Shown piece by piece: positions 45,332-54,201 of a stretch of DNA of 64,000 bases (position 1 is its first letter; each line of letters opens with the position of its first letter). Below the pieces are notes generated by a model. The model ran no database searches. It was not told where the DNA came from and saw nothing but the letters and a program-made list of their open reading frames with translations. The translations under genes were made by a program, and so were the position numbers. The DNA lies in NCBI RefSeq assembly GCF_900102515.1, contig NZ_FMVS01000009.1:62001-126000 (forward strand), in the 5' to 3' direction. Source of the stretch: Butyrivibrio sp. INlla14. Its GTDB lineage: Bacteria; Bacillota; Clostridia; Lachnospirales; Lachnospiraceae.

Positions 45332-46189
45332 ATGGATTTTCTTTTTGATTTTAACAGAACAACTTTACACATGCCCACCATAAGATTTTTCGATGTGCTT
45401 GAAATCTTTATCATAGCATTTCTTGTATATCACATTTTGGTATGGGCCAAGGATACAAGACTATGGTCTCTTCTAAAAGGGGTCATAGTTATTGTTGTGT
45501 TTATACTTATTGCAGCTATTTTCAATATGACCACTATTTTGTGGATTGTTGAAAAGGTAGTAGGAATAGCCATCACTGCTATGGTCGTTATATTGCAGCC
45601 TGAGCTTAGAAAGGCACTTGAGGAATTGGGACGAAAGAACTTTATATCGAATTTCTTTACCATCGGAGATGGCAGAGTAGAAGAGAGATTCTCAGATAAA
45701 ACTTTGAATGAGATCACAAGAGCCTGCGTAGAGATGGGGAAGGTGAGAACAGGAGCTCTTATTGTTATTGAGCAGAGCCACCCTCTTACTGAGTTTGAGA
45801 GAACAGGAATTGATGTGGATGGAATAGTAACAAGCCAGCTCCTTATCAATATTTTTGAACACAATACACCTCTTCATGATGGTGCAGTTATCATCAGAGG
45901 CAACAGGATAACTTCAGCCACATGTTATCTTCCTCTTTCAGACAATATGGGGATTGGTAAGGATCTTGGAACAAGACATCGTGCAGGTATCGGTGTATCA
46001 GAGGCAACAGACGCCCTTGTTATCATAGTATCTGAGGAAACGGGCAAGATCAGTGTTGCCTATGAAGGAGAACTTGAGAGAGCTGTTGACAGTGACAGAC
46101 TTCGAGAGAGGCTTAGAGTTATTCAGAACAAGCACAAGACAGATGCTCCTGTCAAGCATTTTGCCAGAAAGGCCAGGGCTAGGAAATGA
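45332..46189 (+). CDS. cdaA: Diadenylate cyclase CdaA
   Basis: Makes c-di-AMP from two ATP. Three N-terminal membrane helices (about residues 18-90) precede the DAC domain with its DGA motif HNTPLHDGAVIIRG (about residue 178) and RHR motif GTRHRAGIGVSE (about 215). At 285 residues it is typical. It is followed by cdaR and glmM, the conserved c-di-AMP/peptidoglycan-precursor operon of Firmicutes; the 4-nt overlap with cdaR indicates coupling. c-di-AMP controls potassium and osmolyte transport in related bacteria. Confidence 0.96.
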   Translation: MDFLFDFNRTTLHMPTIRFFDVLEIFIIAFLVYHILVWAKDTRLWSLLKGVIVIVVFILIAAIFNMTTILWIVEKVVGIAITAMVVILQPELRKALEELGRKNFISNFFTIGDGRVEERFSDKTLNEITRACVEMGKVRTGALIVIEQSHPLTEFERTGIDVDGIVTSQLLINIFEHNTPLHDGAVIIRGNRITSATCYLPLSDNMGIGKDLGTRHRAGIGVSEATDALVIIVSEETGKISVAYEGELERAVDSDRLRERLRVIQNKHKTDAPVKHFARKARARK

Positions 46190-47469
46190 AGAAATTAACA
46201 GCCAACTGGGGATTGAAACTGGCATCACTGATATTTGCAGTAATAGTGTGGTTTTTGGTAACTAATATCAATGACCCTATCACTTCAGTTAGATACACCA
46301 ATATCCCGGTAACTATCAAGAATGGAAACCTGATAACTGACAAGGGTCAGGTTTATACAATACTGGATGGCAGTGATACGATAAGCTCTGTGGCTATTTA
46401 CGCTCCAAGAGCTGTGATAGATTCGCTCAGCCCCAGTAACATAGTTGCTACTGCTGATATTCAGAATCTGTCCAGTCTCAATACTGTTAAGATTGATGTG
46501 ACTACCAACAAGTATGTTGATAAGATTCAGAATTATTCTCTTAGTTCAGATGTGGTCAAATTGAACGTTGAGAGAAAGGCCAGCAAGAGCCTTGCTCTTA
46601 GTGCCTCGACTTCCGGAACAGTAGCTGATGGCTATGTTATAGGTGATGTTACTACAGAGCAGAATATGGTCAGGATAAGTGGACCAGAGTCCTTTGTAAA
46701 CAGTGTAGTGAAGGCTTCTGTTGACGTAGATGTAACAGGCTTTACATCAAACATCGGTACTGATGCGGATATAGTTCTGTATGATGCTGAGGGTAATGCT
46801 CTAGATATAGCTCAGTCCGGTGTATCTATGAACATAAGGACTGTAAGGGTCAACATTCAGATTCTGGAGACCAAGTATGTTCCTGTCAGGTATATAGTCA
46901 AGGGTGAACCGGCAACTGGATATGCTCTTACAGGGCAGATAGATTCTACTCCTGATGAAGTATTGGTTGCAGGCAGGAGCAGCGCAATATCTTCCATTGA
47001 CGAACTGATCGTAGAAGATGATAGTCTTGATGTAGCTGGACTTACAGCTAATCTTACTACTTCGGTTGATCTATCCAGTGCGCTTCCTTCAGGAATCAGC
47101 TTTGGAGACAGTGATTTTAATGGTACAGCTTCTGTAGTAGTGTATATTGGTCCGGTCGTTGAGAAAACTTTTGATATCAGCACCGATAAGATATCAATTG
47201 ACGGTTCAGTAGACGGATTTGATGTTTATATCGATGATAGTGAGTATACTCAGGTGTCCTTGACACTTCAGGGACTTAGGAGCAATATAGATGCGGTAAA
47301 AGAGTCAGATATTACTGGTTCAGTCAGCATAAGTGATCTAATGACAGCCAATAATCTGACAGAGCTAAAGGCCGGAACCTATGATGGTTACATCTCCTGG
47401 AAACTGCCAGAAGGTGTATATGTTAAATCGGCAGTTAGTGCTTATGTTACTGTAAAAGAAAAGGAATAA
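46186..47469 (+). CDS. cdaR: CdaA regulatory protein CdaR (YbbR domains)
   Basis: A membrane-anchored extracytoplasmic protein of 427 residues that modulates CdaA. It has one N-terminal helix (about residues 8-25, LASLIFAVIVWFLV) followed by YbbR repeats: the first starts near TSVRYTNIPVTIKN, the others recur with patterns such as VDVDVTGFTSNIG, RYIVKGEPATGYALTG and VSLTLQGLRSNIDAV. It begins inside the cdaA stop region (4-nt overlap). No cytoplasmic domain follows. Confidence 0.93.
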   Translation: MKKLTANWGLKLASLIFAVIVWFLVTNINDPITSVRYTNIPVTIKNGNLITDKGQVYTILDGSDTISSVAIYAPRAVIDSLSPSNIVATADIQNLSSLNTVKIDVTTNKYVDKIQNYSLSSDVVKLNVERKASKSLALSASTSGTVADGYVIGDVTTEQNMVRISGPESFVNSVVKASVDVDVTGFTSNIGTDADIVLYDAEGNALDIAQSGVSMNIRTVRVNIQILETKYVPVRYIVKGEPATGYALTGQIDSTPDEVLVAGRSSAISSIDELIVEDDSLDVAGLTANLTTSVDLSSALPSGISFGDSDFNGTASVVVYIGPVVEKTFDISTDKISIDGSVDGFDVYIDDSEYTQVSLTLQGLRSNIDAVKESDITGSVSISDLMTANNLTELKAGTYDGYISWKLPEGVYVKSAVSAYVTVKEKE

Positions 47470-47482
47470 AGAGGTTTTATTT

Positions 47483-48832
47483 ATGAGTAGATTATTTGGA
47501 ACAGATGGTGTAAGAGGTGTAGCCAATGATGAGCTTACTCCACTTCTTGCAATGCAGCTTGGACAGGCAGGAGCGTATGTGCTTTCAAAAGAAGTTAATC
47601 ACAGACCTACTATCATGGTTGGCTGCGATACTAGACTTTCAGGAGATATGCTATCGAGTGCTCTTATGGCGGGGGCATGTTCTGTCGGAGCTGATGTAGT
47701 AAATGTTGGAGTAATTCCTACACCTGCTGTGGCCTATCTTACTAGGAAATACAGAGTGGATGCAGGTGTTGTTATTTCTGCTTCCCACAATCCTATGGAA
47801 TTCAACGGAATCAAATTCTTTGATGGCAATGGATTCAAACTTCCAGATGCTATGGAGGATGAGATAGAAGAGCTTATCAGAAACAACATGGAAGGCGTTA
47901 AGATGCCTACAGGAGCTGGAGTTGGTAAGATCAAGAATCGTACAGATGCAAGAGAAGAGTACATCAACCACAATTTAAATGCCGTTGATATTAATCTTTC
48001 CGGAATGAAGGTTGTAATGGACTGTGCAGAAGGCGCATCTTTCTATACTTCTGTCGAGGCTATAAGACAGCTTGGTGCAGAGGTTGTAGTGATCCACAAT
48101 AATCCGGATGGAACCAATATCAATGCTAACTGTGGCTCAACTCATATGGAAGAACTTATGGGAAGAGTAGTTACTGAGAAGGCTAACATTGGACTTGCCT
48201 TTGACGGCGATGCTGATAGATTCCTTGCTGTTGATGAGAATGGCAAAATGGTAGATGGCGATGAGATCATGGCTATCATCGGTAAATTTATGAAGGACAA
48301 TGGCAGACTCAAGAAAGACACTATTGTTGCTACAGTAATGAGTAATCTTGGATTTTTCAAGATGGGTGATAGAGAAGGCATCAAGATTGAAAAAACTAAG
48401 GTTGGAGACAGATATGTACTTGAGCATATGAAAGAGATTGGAGCTAATCTCGGTGGTGAGCAGTCAGGACATATTATTTTCCTGGATGATAATACTACTG
48501 GAGATGGACTTTTGTCAGCGCTTCATCTTTTAGAGGTAATGGTTTCCACAGGCAAGCCTCTTTCAGAGCTTGCAAAGGTTATGGAAGTAATGCCTCAGGC
48601 ACTTGTTAATGCTCACGTTCCAACACACAAGAAGGATTCTTATATGGAGTATCCTGAGATTGCTGGTGCAATTGCAAATCTTGAGAAACAGTTTGCAGGC
48701 GATGGAAGAGTTCTTATAAGGCCTTCAGGAACAGAGCCACTTGTACGAGTTATGATCGAAGGTAAGAATCAGGAGCAGATCGAAGAGGAAGCAAAGAAGC
48801 TTGCAAAGCTCATCGAGGAGGTTATGCTTTAA
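47483..48832 (+). CDS. glmM: Phosphoglucosamine mutase GlmM
   Basis: Converts glucosamine-6-phosphate to glucosamine-1-phosphate for UDP-GlcNAc and cell-wall synthesis. The N-terminus is FGTDGVRGVAN, the active serine is in VISASHNPMEFNGIKFF (about residue 100), the metal loop is FDGDADRFLAVDE (about 242) and the phosphate-binding end is RPSGTEPLVRVMIEG (about 414). It is 449 residues. GlmM binds CdaA in several Firmicutes and inhibits it, consistent with the operon. It overlaps ptsH by 1 nt. Confidence 0.97.
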   Translation: MSRLFGTDGVRGVANDELTPLLAMQLGQAGAYVLSKEVNHRPTIMVGCDTRLSGDMLSSALMAGACSVGADVVNVGVIPTPAVAYLTRKYRVDAGVVISASHNPMEFNGIKFFDGNGFKLPDAMEDEIEELIRNNMEGVKMPTGAGVGKIKNRTDAREEYINHNLNAVDINLSGMKVVMDCAEGASFYTSVEAIRQLGAEVVVIHNNPDGTNINANCGSTHMEELMGRVVTEKANIGLAFDGDADRFLAVDENGKMVDGDEIMAIIGKFMKDNGRLKKDTIVATVMSNLGFFKMGDREGIKIEKTKVGDRYVLEHMKEIGANLGGEQSGHIIFLDDNTTGDGLLSALHLLEVMVSTGKPLSELAKVMEVMPQALVNAHVPTHKKDSYMEYPEIAGAIANLEKQFAGDGRVLIRPSGTEPLVRVMIEGKNQEQIEEEAKKLAKLIEEVML

Positions 48833-49095
48833 TGGTAAGCCAGAAGGTAGTAATTACAAACCCTACAGGACTTCATTTAAGACCTGCAGGCAATCTGTGT
48901 AAGGTAGCTATGAACTATAAGTCACATATTACTTTTAGCTATGGTGAGAATACAGCTAATGCTAAGAGTGTTCTGAGCGTCTTAGGTGCTTGCATAAAGT
49001 GCGGAGATGAGTTGGAATTCAGGTGTGAGGGCCCAGATGAGCAGGAGGCAATGGATGCTCTTGTTCAGGCCATTGAAAGTGGACTGGGTGAGTAA
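48832..49095 (+). CDS. ptsH: HPr family phosphocarrier protein
   Basis: An 87-residue HPr with His15 in TGLHLRPAG and Ser46 in NAKSVLSVLGACI, so both the enzyme I site and the HPr kinase site are present. The region after Ser46 has an unusual CIKCGDELEFRCEG with three cysteines in place of more common residues. Its ATG overlaps the glmM stop by one base, linking carbon-regulation protein synthesis to that of GlmM. No ptsI is adjacent. Compare the defective HPr-like protein at 11668. Confidence 0.9.
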   Translation: MVSQKVVITNPTGLHLRPAGNLCKVAMNYKSHITFSYGENTANAKSVLSVLGACIKCGDELEFRCEGPDEQEAMDALVQAIESGLGE

Positions 49096-49115
49096 AACAA
49101 AAAAGGGGAAGATGA

Positions 49116-50312
49116 ATGAAGAGATTTAAAGCTTTTGTTTTGGCGGGAATAACAGCTTCAATGCTTATTGGCTGTGGTAAATCAAGCGATGATGCTGTAG
49201 TTGGTATCAGTATTGAGAAGCTTGAAGACATAGCTCCAGTTGTTGAGGCAACAACAGAGGTTTCTGAAGAAGTTGTTAATGAGGATGAACCACCACGTGA
49301 AGGAATGGTCAGAAGCTATTTTACAAACGAGTGGGTTGATGAATCTGTTAATACAACAAGGCCTTTGGCTGTAATGTATCCTATCAACAAGGAGGCACAG
49401 CCACAGTACGGACTTAGCAATGTGTCAGTATTCTATGAGATCATGGAAGAAGGCAGCATGAGCCGTCAGATGGGTATCGTTCAGGACTGGGAAAATCTTG
49501 AGAGAATCGGTAATGTAAGAAGTATCCGTGACTATTTTGTATATGCTGCTCTCGAGTATGATCCTGTAATCATTCACTACGGCGGTCCAGAGCTTTATGT
49601 AAGCGGTATTCTTACAGGTAAGACAAGACCCAATAAGGTTGATGATGTAGATAACTTAAATGGTGTTGGTGGTAAGGCAATGGGACCAGATTATGGTGCA
49701 TTCTTCAGAGTTCCTGAGGGAAGTACCTCTGAGCACACAGCTTTCACAGATGGTTCACATGTAAAGGCTGCTATTGATAAGGCAGGATTTTCACTTACAC
49801 ACAGGGCTGAATATTTCCAGGAGGGTTCACATTTTACTTTCACAGGTTATTCAAACCCTAATACTCTTGATGCATATGCTGATGCAGTAGAAGCAACAGA
49901 TATTGACATGTCTGGCTGCTACCCTGTTACCAAGTCAGCTCTTACATATGATCCAGAAAAAGAGGTATATCTTAAGACTCTTTACGGGTCAGCTCAGAAG
50001 GATGCCATCACAGGTGAACAGCTTGCTTTTGCCAATGTAGTCATCCAGAGAACTTATCATGAGGTTCGTGACAGTAACGGATATCTTGCTTATCAGATGC
50101 ATGACAAGACAAGAGATGGTTACTATCTTACAAAGGGCAAGATGATCCATGTTACTTGGGAAAAGACATCAGACTACGAACCAACCAAGTACTACGATGA
50201 CAATGGAGAAGAGGTTGTATTCAATACAGGAAAGACTATGATCTTTGTCATTCAGGAAAAGGGCGGTTCATTCTCAACCTTTAAGGTTAATGGGACAGAG
50301 TACGCTGATTAA
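49116..50312 (+). CDS. DUF3048 lipoprotein (YerB-like)
   Basis: A 398-residue exported lipoprotein. The signal peptide ends with a lipobox SMLIGCGKS (Cys at about 21). A low-complexity Glu/Val linker (VEATTEVSEEVVNEDEPP) is followed by the DUF3048 domain: RPLAVMYPINKEAQPQYGLS, VFYEIMEEGSMSRQMG and IGNVRSIRDYFVYAA at the N-terminal half, and TKGKMIHVTWEKTSDYEPTKYYDD near the end. Function of YerB is unknown. It follows ptsH by 20 nt. A hairpin ends the group. Confidence 0.9.
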   Translation: MKRFKAFVLAGITASMLIGCGKSSDDAVVGISIEKLEDIAPVVEATTEVSEEVVNEDEPPREGMVRSYFTNEWVDESVNTTRPLAVMYPINKEAQPQYGLSNVSVFYEIMEEGSMSRQMGIVQDWENLERIGNVRSIRDYFVYAALEYDPVIIHYGGPELYVSGILTGKTRPNKVDDVDNLNGVGGKAMGPDYGAFFRVPEGSTSEHTAFTDGSHVKAAIDKAGFSLTHRAEYFQEGSHFTFTGYSNPNTLDAYADAVEATDIDMSGCYPVTKSALTYDPEKEVYLKTLYGSAQKDAITGEQLAFANVVIQRTYHEVRDSNGYLAYQMHDKTRDGYYLTKGKMIHVTWEKTSDYEPTKYYDDNGEEVVFNTGKTMIFVIQEKGGSFSTFKVNGTEYAD

Positions 50313-50328
50313 TGAATTGTATTTACTG

Positions 50329-50355
50329 CGGACGGCAGAAATGCCGTCCGTTCTG
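50329..50355 (+). terminator. Hairpin after the DUF3048 gene, probable terminator
   Basis: CGGACGGCA and TGCCGTCCG form a perfect 9-bp stem with a GAAA loop; TTCTGTTC follows, so the T-run is short. Confidence 0.65.
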
Positions 50356-50387
50356 TTCAAAAAGAAATGATTTAAGGAAGGCATTTT

Positions 50388-51263
50388 ATGGATAAGATTA
50401 TTGTTACAGGCTGTAATGGTCAGCTTGGAAGAGCAATCAATAAGGAACTTTGCACAAATAGTAACATTGAGATAATTAATACAGATGTGTTTCAGGGAGA
50501 TGGAATTACTCCTCTTGATATAACAAATGTTGATGCTGTAGTAAACCTTGCAAGGAAAATCAAACCTGCAGCTATTATCAACTGCGCTGCGTATACTGCT
50601 GTTGACAAGCAGGAATCCGATGTTGATCTGTCTTATAAGATAAATGCCATTGGACCTAGAAACCTTGCTATTGCAGCTACAGAAGTGGGAGCCAAACTCG
50701 TACACGTGTCAACTGACTACGTATTTGAGGGTAATGGAACAAGACCATATATAGAGTTTGATAAGACTGGCCCTGTCAGTGTATATGGCAAAACAAAGCT
50801 TGCCGGAGAAGAATTAGTCAAGCAGTTTGCAGATAAATACTTTATTGTAAGAACTGCATGGCTTTATGGTGATGGCAAGAACTTTGTAAAGACAATGCTC
50901 TCTCTTTCAGAGAAGATGGATGAGATCAGTGTTGTAATGGACCAGCAGGGAACACCTACAAGCGCCAAAGAGCTCGCTAAGGCTATATGCTATCTTTTCC
51001 CTACAGATAATTTTGGAACATTCCATGGAACTTGCGAAGGAAGCACAAACTGGGCTGACTTTACAGATGAGATTTTCAGAATTGCCGGAAAGAGCACTAA
51101 GGTTAATCATGTTACTACCAGAGAATACCTTGAGAAAAATCCTCAGGCTGCTCCTAGACCTGCCTACAGTATTCTTGAAAACTATATGCTTAAGCTTACA
51201 TCTGACTATATGTTTGCAGATTGGCACGATGCGATAGAAGAGTATTTGAAAGAACTTCTGTAA
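50388..51263 (+). CDS. rfbD: dTDP-4-dehydrorhamnose reductase (RmlD)
   Basis: Reduces dTDP-4-keto-L-rhamnose to dTDP-L-rhamnose. A short-chain-dehydrogenase-like protein of 291 residues: NAD(P)-binding VTGCNGQLGRAIN (about residue 6), INCAAYTAVDKQE (about 65), STDYVFEGNGTRPY (about 106) and the catalytic YGKTKLAGEE (Tyr/Lys at about 131). AAGGAAGG precedes ATG. No rmlA, rmlB or rmlC is adjacent, so the rest of the pathway must be elsewhere. Confidence 0.9.
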   Translation: MDKIIVTGCNGQLGRAINKELCTNSNIEIINTDVFQGDGITPLDITNVDAVVNLARKIKPAAIINCAAYTAVDKQESDVDLSYKINAIGPRNLAIAATEVGAKLVHVSTDYVFEGNGTRPYIEFDKTGPVSVYGKTKLAGEELVKQFADKYFIVRTAWLYGDGKNFVKTMLSLSEKMDEISVVMDQQGTPTSAKELAKAICYLFPTDNFGTFHGTCEGSTNWADFTDEIFRIAGKSTKVNHVTTREYLEKNPQAAPRPAYSILENYMLKLTSDYMFADWHDAIEEYLKELL

Positions 51264-51290
51264 CAGAGGTAGGAAAGTTTGGAGAATTAT

Positions 51291-51749
51291 ATGCAGTATA
51301 TTTATGAGATACTTAGTAATAAGATACTTATCGCATCATTTTTTGGCTGGCTTTCAGCACAGTTTTTAAAGACTATTATTTATATACTTGTAAATAAAGA
51401 ATTTAATGCGGAAAGACTTCTTGGAGATGGCGGAATGCCAAGTTCACATTCAGCTACAGTAATGGCTCTTGTTACATCAACAGCATTTTATTATAGCTTC
51501 AGTAGCTTTGAGTTTGCAGTTTCTGCAATTATGGCTCTTATCGTTATGCATGATGCTATGGGTGTCAGAAGAGAAACTGGAATTCAGGCTAAGGTCATAA
51601 ACAATATGATGGAATGGTTTCAGGAGATGAATAGCGATATTCCAGTAGAACAGAAGCTAAAAGAGTTTGTCGGACATACACCACTTCAGGTTTTCTTTGG
51701 CGCAATCCTTGGAATAGTGATAGGTATAGTGGTTTGCAACTTTTTATGA
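51291..51749 (+). CDS. Divergent PAP2 family membrane protein (YuiD-like)
   Basis: A 152-residue membrane protein with about four helices and the motif GDGGMPSSHSATVMALV (about residue 45), which resembles the PAP2 phosphatase SxxxxH signature, and DAMGVRRETGIQA (about 92). This matches the divergent PAP2/YuiD family of unknown function. ATG 51291 follows GGAGAA by 4 nt; TTG 51279 is an alternative with a poor site. It lies between rmlD and a large membrane protein, compatible with lipid-carrier metabolism, but that is inferred. Confidence 0.82.
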   Translation: MQYIYEILSNKILIASFFGWLSAQFLKTIIYILVNKEFNAERLLGDGGMPSSHSATVMALVTSTAFYYSFSSFEFAVSAIMALIVMHDAMGVRRETGIQAKVINNMMEWFQEMNSDIPVEQKLKEFVGHTPLQVFFGAILGIVIGIVVCNFL

Positions 51750-51775
51750 TTTTTTGATGCGGGGGCAATTAGTAC

Positions 51776-53578
51776 ATGCTATCTGTTGTACTTATTTGGA
51801 TATATGTTTTAATCACAACTTATTTGACGGGGTTTGCTTTTCTTAAGTTTGTAACATCGCTTGAGTGTATGCATTCGCAGAAAGGCAGTAAGGGAACCTA
51901 CAAGAAATATAATACACATTTCAGGGCGAGCTTTATAGTAGCTGGTCTTGTGGTTAATACAGTTTACGCTGAACTTTTTAGTATCTTTGCAGGCGTTGGT
52001 ATTGCTGCAAATGTACTTATGATTGCGTTCTGTGTACTTATTGCAGTTTATTACAGAGAGGAACTGATTGGCGACTTTATTGATGTGAGTCGCCTTTTTG
52101 TAACTGGTTATACAGGATACTACTATCTTTTGATCTTTCTTATAATGGCCTATGGAACATCACATGGGTTAATGCATTACGACTCAGATTTATATCATGC
52201 GCAGGCAATCCACTGGATAGAAGATTATGGCGTTATTAAGGGGCTTGGAAATCTTCATGTCCGTTTGGCTTATAATAGCGCTTCCTTCGCATTATCAGCG
52301 CTCTATAGTATGAGCTTTATAACAGGACAATCCTTCCATGTTATGGCTGGCTTTTGTGCTCTGATGCTAGCCTGGCAATGTCTTGATCTAAAGGATATCG
52401 TAAGGAGAGGTCATCCAATAATATCTGATTTTGCAAGAATAATGGGCATATACTATCTGTTCATGGTGTTTGATGAAATAGTAGCCCCAGCATCAGATTA
52501 TTTCCTATCAACATTTATATTTTATATTGTAATAAGGTGGCTTGATATGAATGTCAAGCATGAGCGCTCTTATGTGCCTTACATCATGTTGTCACTTCTT
52601 GGGGTATATGCTGTTACTATTAAACTCTCAGCTGCTCCGATACTGATACTTGCGATCATCCCGATATACAGACTCTTATCAGGTAAAAATCCAGGCAAAA
52701 GAAAAGCGCTTTTGATCTCAGTATTATTAGCTTTTATAATTGCAATCCCATATTTTATCAGGAATCTGATAATATCGGGCTGGCTGGTCTACCCGGTAAC
52801 AGCCATAAACCTCTTTGGTGTAGATTGGAAGATCCCTAAGGGAATTGCCGATTATGATGCCAAGGAGATCAAGGTTTATGGCAGAGGATTTACTGATGTT
52901 GAGACTTATGGTGATATGCCCTTAAGTCAGTGGCTTCCGCAGTGGTTTGCAGGTATTCATGGACTAAACAAGATCATGGTGATACTTGATATAGCAGCTA
53001 TAGCAATCTACCTTGTTTGCCTGGTGTATTTCTTTGCTGTCGCAATCAACAAAAAGACAGAGTTTGGAAAGAAAAAGGTATTTAACATAAGTCGCCATAG
53101 CATGCTAAATTTTGCTGATTTTATTACTATTAGCACTACCATGGTTGTATGCCTTTTATTCTGGTTATTTACGGCACCACTTATAAGATATGGAGAGGTC
53201 TATGTTTGCCTTACCTTTGCAATTATCTTTGGAAGACTGCTTGTCCGTGGTTTTAATCTACTTGATGCTGATGGCATATTTGCAAAGAGACTAATCGCTA
53301 TAACTGCCATCATAATAGCTGTATGGGTAGGATATAAAGGTGTAAATGTGGTCAAAGAGGATATGCCAAGGTTTAATCCGGATTATCTATTAGTTCAGCA
53401 GGATTATGGCAGGTATGAAGCAGATACTTTCCAAATATCGGGAATGACATTCTATTATCCAGTTGAAGGAGACAGGATAGGATATGATCTTTTCCCTTCT
53501 GCTCCTAAGAACATGGATGGAGAAATTGAATTTAGAGGTTATGATATTTTCAGTGGTTTCATGCCATTGAAAAATTAG
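51776..53578 (+). CDS. Large polytopic membrane protein, possibly glycosyltransferase-like (LIC_10190-like)
   Basis: A 600-residue protein with about 12 membrane helices. The first extracellular loop has HYDSDLYHAQAIHWIEDYG (about residue 138), with two acidic residues next to Tyr/His, and GLGNLHVRLAYNSASFALSA. This is the layout of GT-C-type polyprenyl-linked glycosyltransferases and of the LIC_10190 membrane family as I recall it. A long loop at about 355-390 and a C-terminal soluble part (MTFYYPVEGDRIGYDLFPSAP) follow. The acceptor and donor are unknown. It starts a few bases after a GCGGGGGC site. Confidence 0.6.
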   Translation: MLSVVLIWIYVLITTYLTGFAFLKFVTSLECMHSQKGSKGTYKKYNTHFRASFIVAGLVVNTVYAELFSIFAGVGIAANVLMIAFCVLIAVYYREELIGDFIDVSRLFVTGYTGYYYLLIFLIMAYGTSHGLMHYDSDLYHAQAIHWIEDYGVIKGLGNLHVRLAYNSASFALSALYSMSFITGQSFHVMAGFCALMLAWQCLDLKDIVRRGHPIISDFARIMGIYYLFMVFDEIVAPASDYFLSTFIFYIVIRWLDMNVKHERSYVPYIMLSLLGVYAVTIKLSAAPILILAIIPIYRLLSGKNPGKRKALLISVLLAFIIAIPYFIRNLIISGWLVYPVTAINLFGVDWKIPKGIADYDAKEIKVYGRGFTDVETYGDMPLSQWLPQWFAGIHGLNKIMVILDIAAIAIYLVCLVYFFAVAINKKTEFGKKKVFNISRHSMLNFADFITISTTMVVCLLFWLFTAPLIRYGEVYVCLTFAIIFGRLLVRGFNLLDADGIFAKRLIAITAIIIAVWVGYKGVNVVKEDMPRFNPDYLLVQQDYGRYEADTFQISGMTFYYPVEGDRIGYDLFPSAPKNMDGEIEFRGYDIFSGFMPLKN

Positions 53579-53667
53579 TAAAGAAATTCTAAACAAATGA
53601 TAAGAACCTAAAAAAAGAATAAAAAAGTCTAAAAAAGCGTTAATTTATCACGCTTAAGCTTCGAAAT

Positions 53668-53703
53668 AAAGTATCATACTAGTAGGGAAAGAGGTGATAC
53701 TTT
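53668..53703 (+). promoter_or_regulatory. Inverted repeat enclosing the ribosome binding site of the CAP-protein gene
   Basis: AAAGTATCA (53668-53676) and TGATACTTT (53695-53703) are perfect 9-bp arms around an 18-nt spacer that contains the binding site GGGAAAGAGG. The right arm touches the ATG at 53704. As RNA this could hide or expose the start region; as DNA it could be an operator. Confidence 0.6.
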
Positions 53704-54141
53704 ATGAAGAAAGCATTTGCGATTTGGTTAGCTTTTTTGATGGTATCGATGATCTTAACACCAGTAACTGCCAGAGCGTCCAGTGAAGAGGATGTTCTTG
53801 ATCTGATGAATTCTGTGAGGGAATCTGCAGGGCTTGATGCTTTCACAATGGATTCAGATTTGCAGGAAGTTGCCTATGTGCGGGCAGAGGAGTGTGCAGA
53901 GAAGTTTTCTCATACTCGTCCTAATGGGCAGGCCTGGTATACAGTATCAAATCTCACTAAGGGCGAGAATCTTGCTCATGCAAGAAACTTTAATCAGCAG
54001 AAGCCAGAAAATGTGGTCTATGCCTGGACATTAAGTAAAGGGCATTATGCAAACCTGGTGAGAGGGAGCTTTTCCTCAGTAGGAATTGCATATTATGTTG
54101 CCGATAACGGCGATACATATATTGCTTGTGAATTTAAATAA
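53704..54141 (+). CDS. Secreted CAP-domain protein (SCP/PR1-like)
   Basis: A 145-residue exported protein. The signal peptide covers residues 1-27 (AIWLAFLMVSMIL core, likely cleavage after TARA). The CAP domain has VLDLMNSVRESAGLDAF at its start, YVRAEECAEKFSHTRPNG (about 58) and GENLAHARN (about 82), with the conserved His/Glu positions, and KGHYANLVRGSFSSVGIAYY near the end. Bacterial CAP proteins are extracellular and mostly of unknown function. It is one of the few genes here with a structured start region. A terminator follows. Confidence 0.9.
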   Translation: MKKAFAIWLAFLMVSMILTPVTARASSEEDVLDLMNSVRESAGLDAFTMDSDLQEVAYVRAEECAEKFSHTRPNGQAWYTVSNLTKGENLAHARNFNQQKPENVVYAWTLSKGHYANLVRGSFSSVGIAYYVADNGDTYIACEFK

Positions 54142-54159
54142 AAATGATCATAAAAATAT

Positions 54160-54190
54160 ACCCGGAAGAATGATTTCTTCCGGGTTTTCC
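54160..54190. terminator. Bidirectional terminator between the CAP gene and fcl
   Basis: ACCCGGAAGAA and TTCTTCCGGGT form an 11-bp perfect stem around TGAT. On the + strand TTTTCCTTT follows, and on the - strand ATATTTTTAT follows, so it can serve both convergent genes. Confidence 0.9.
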
Positions 54191-54201
54191 TTTGCTTAAT
54201 T

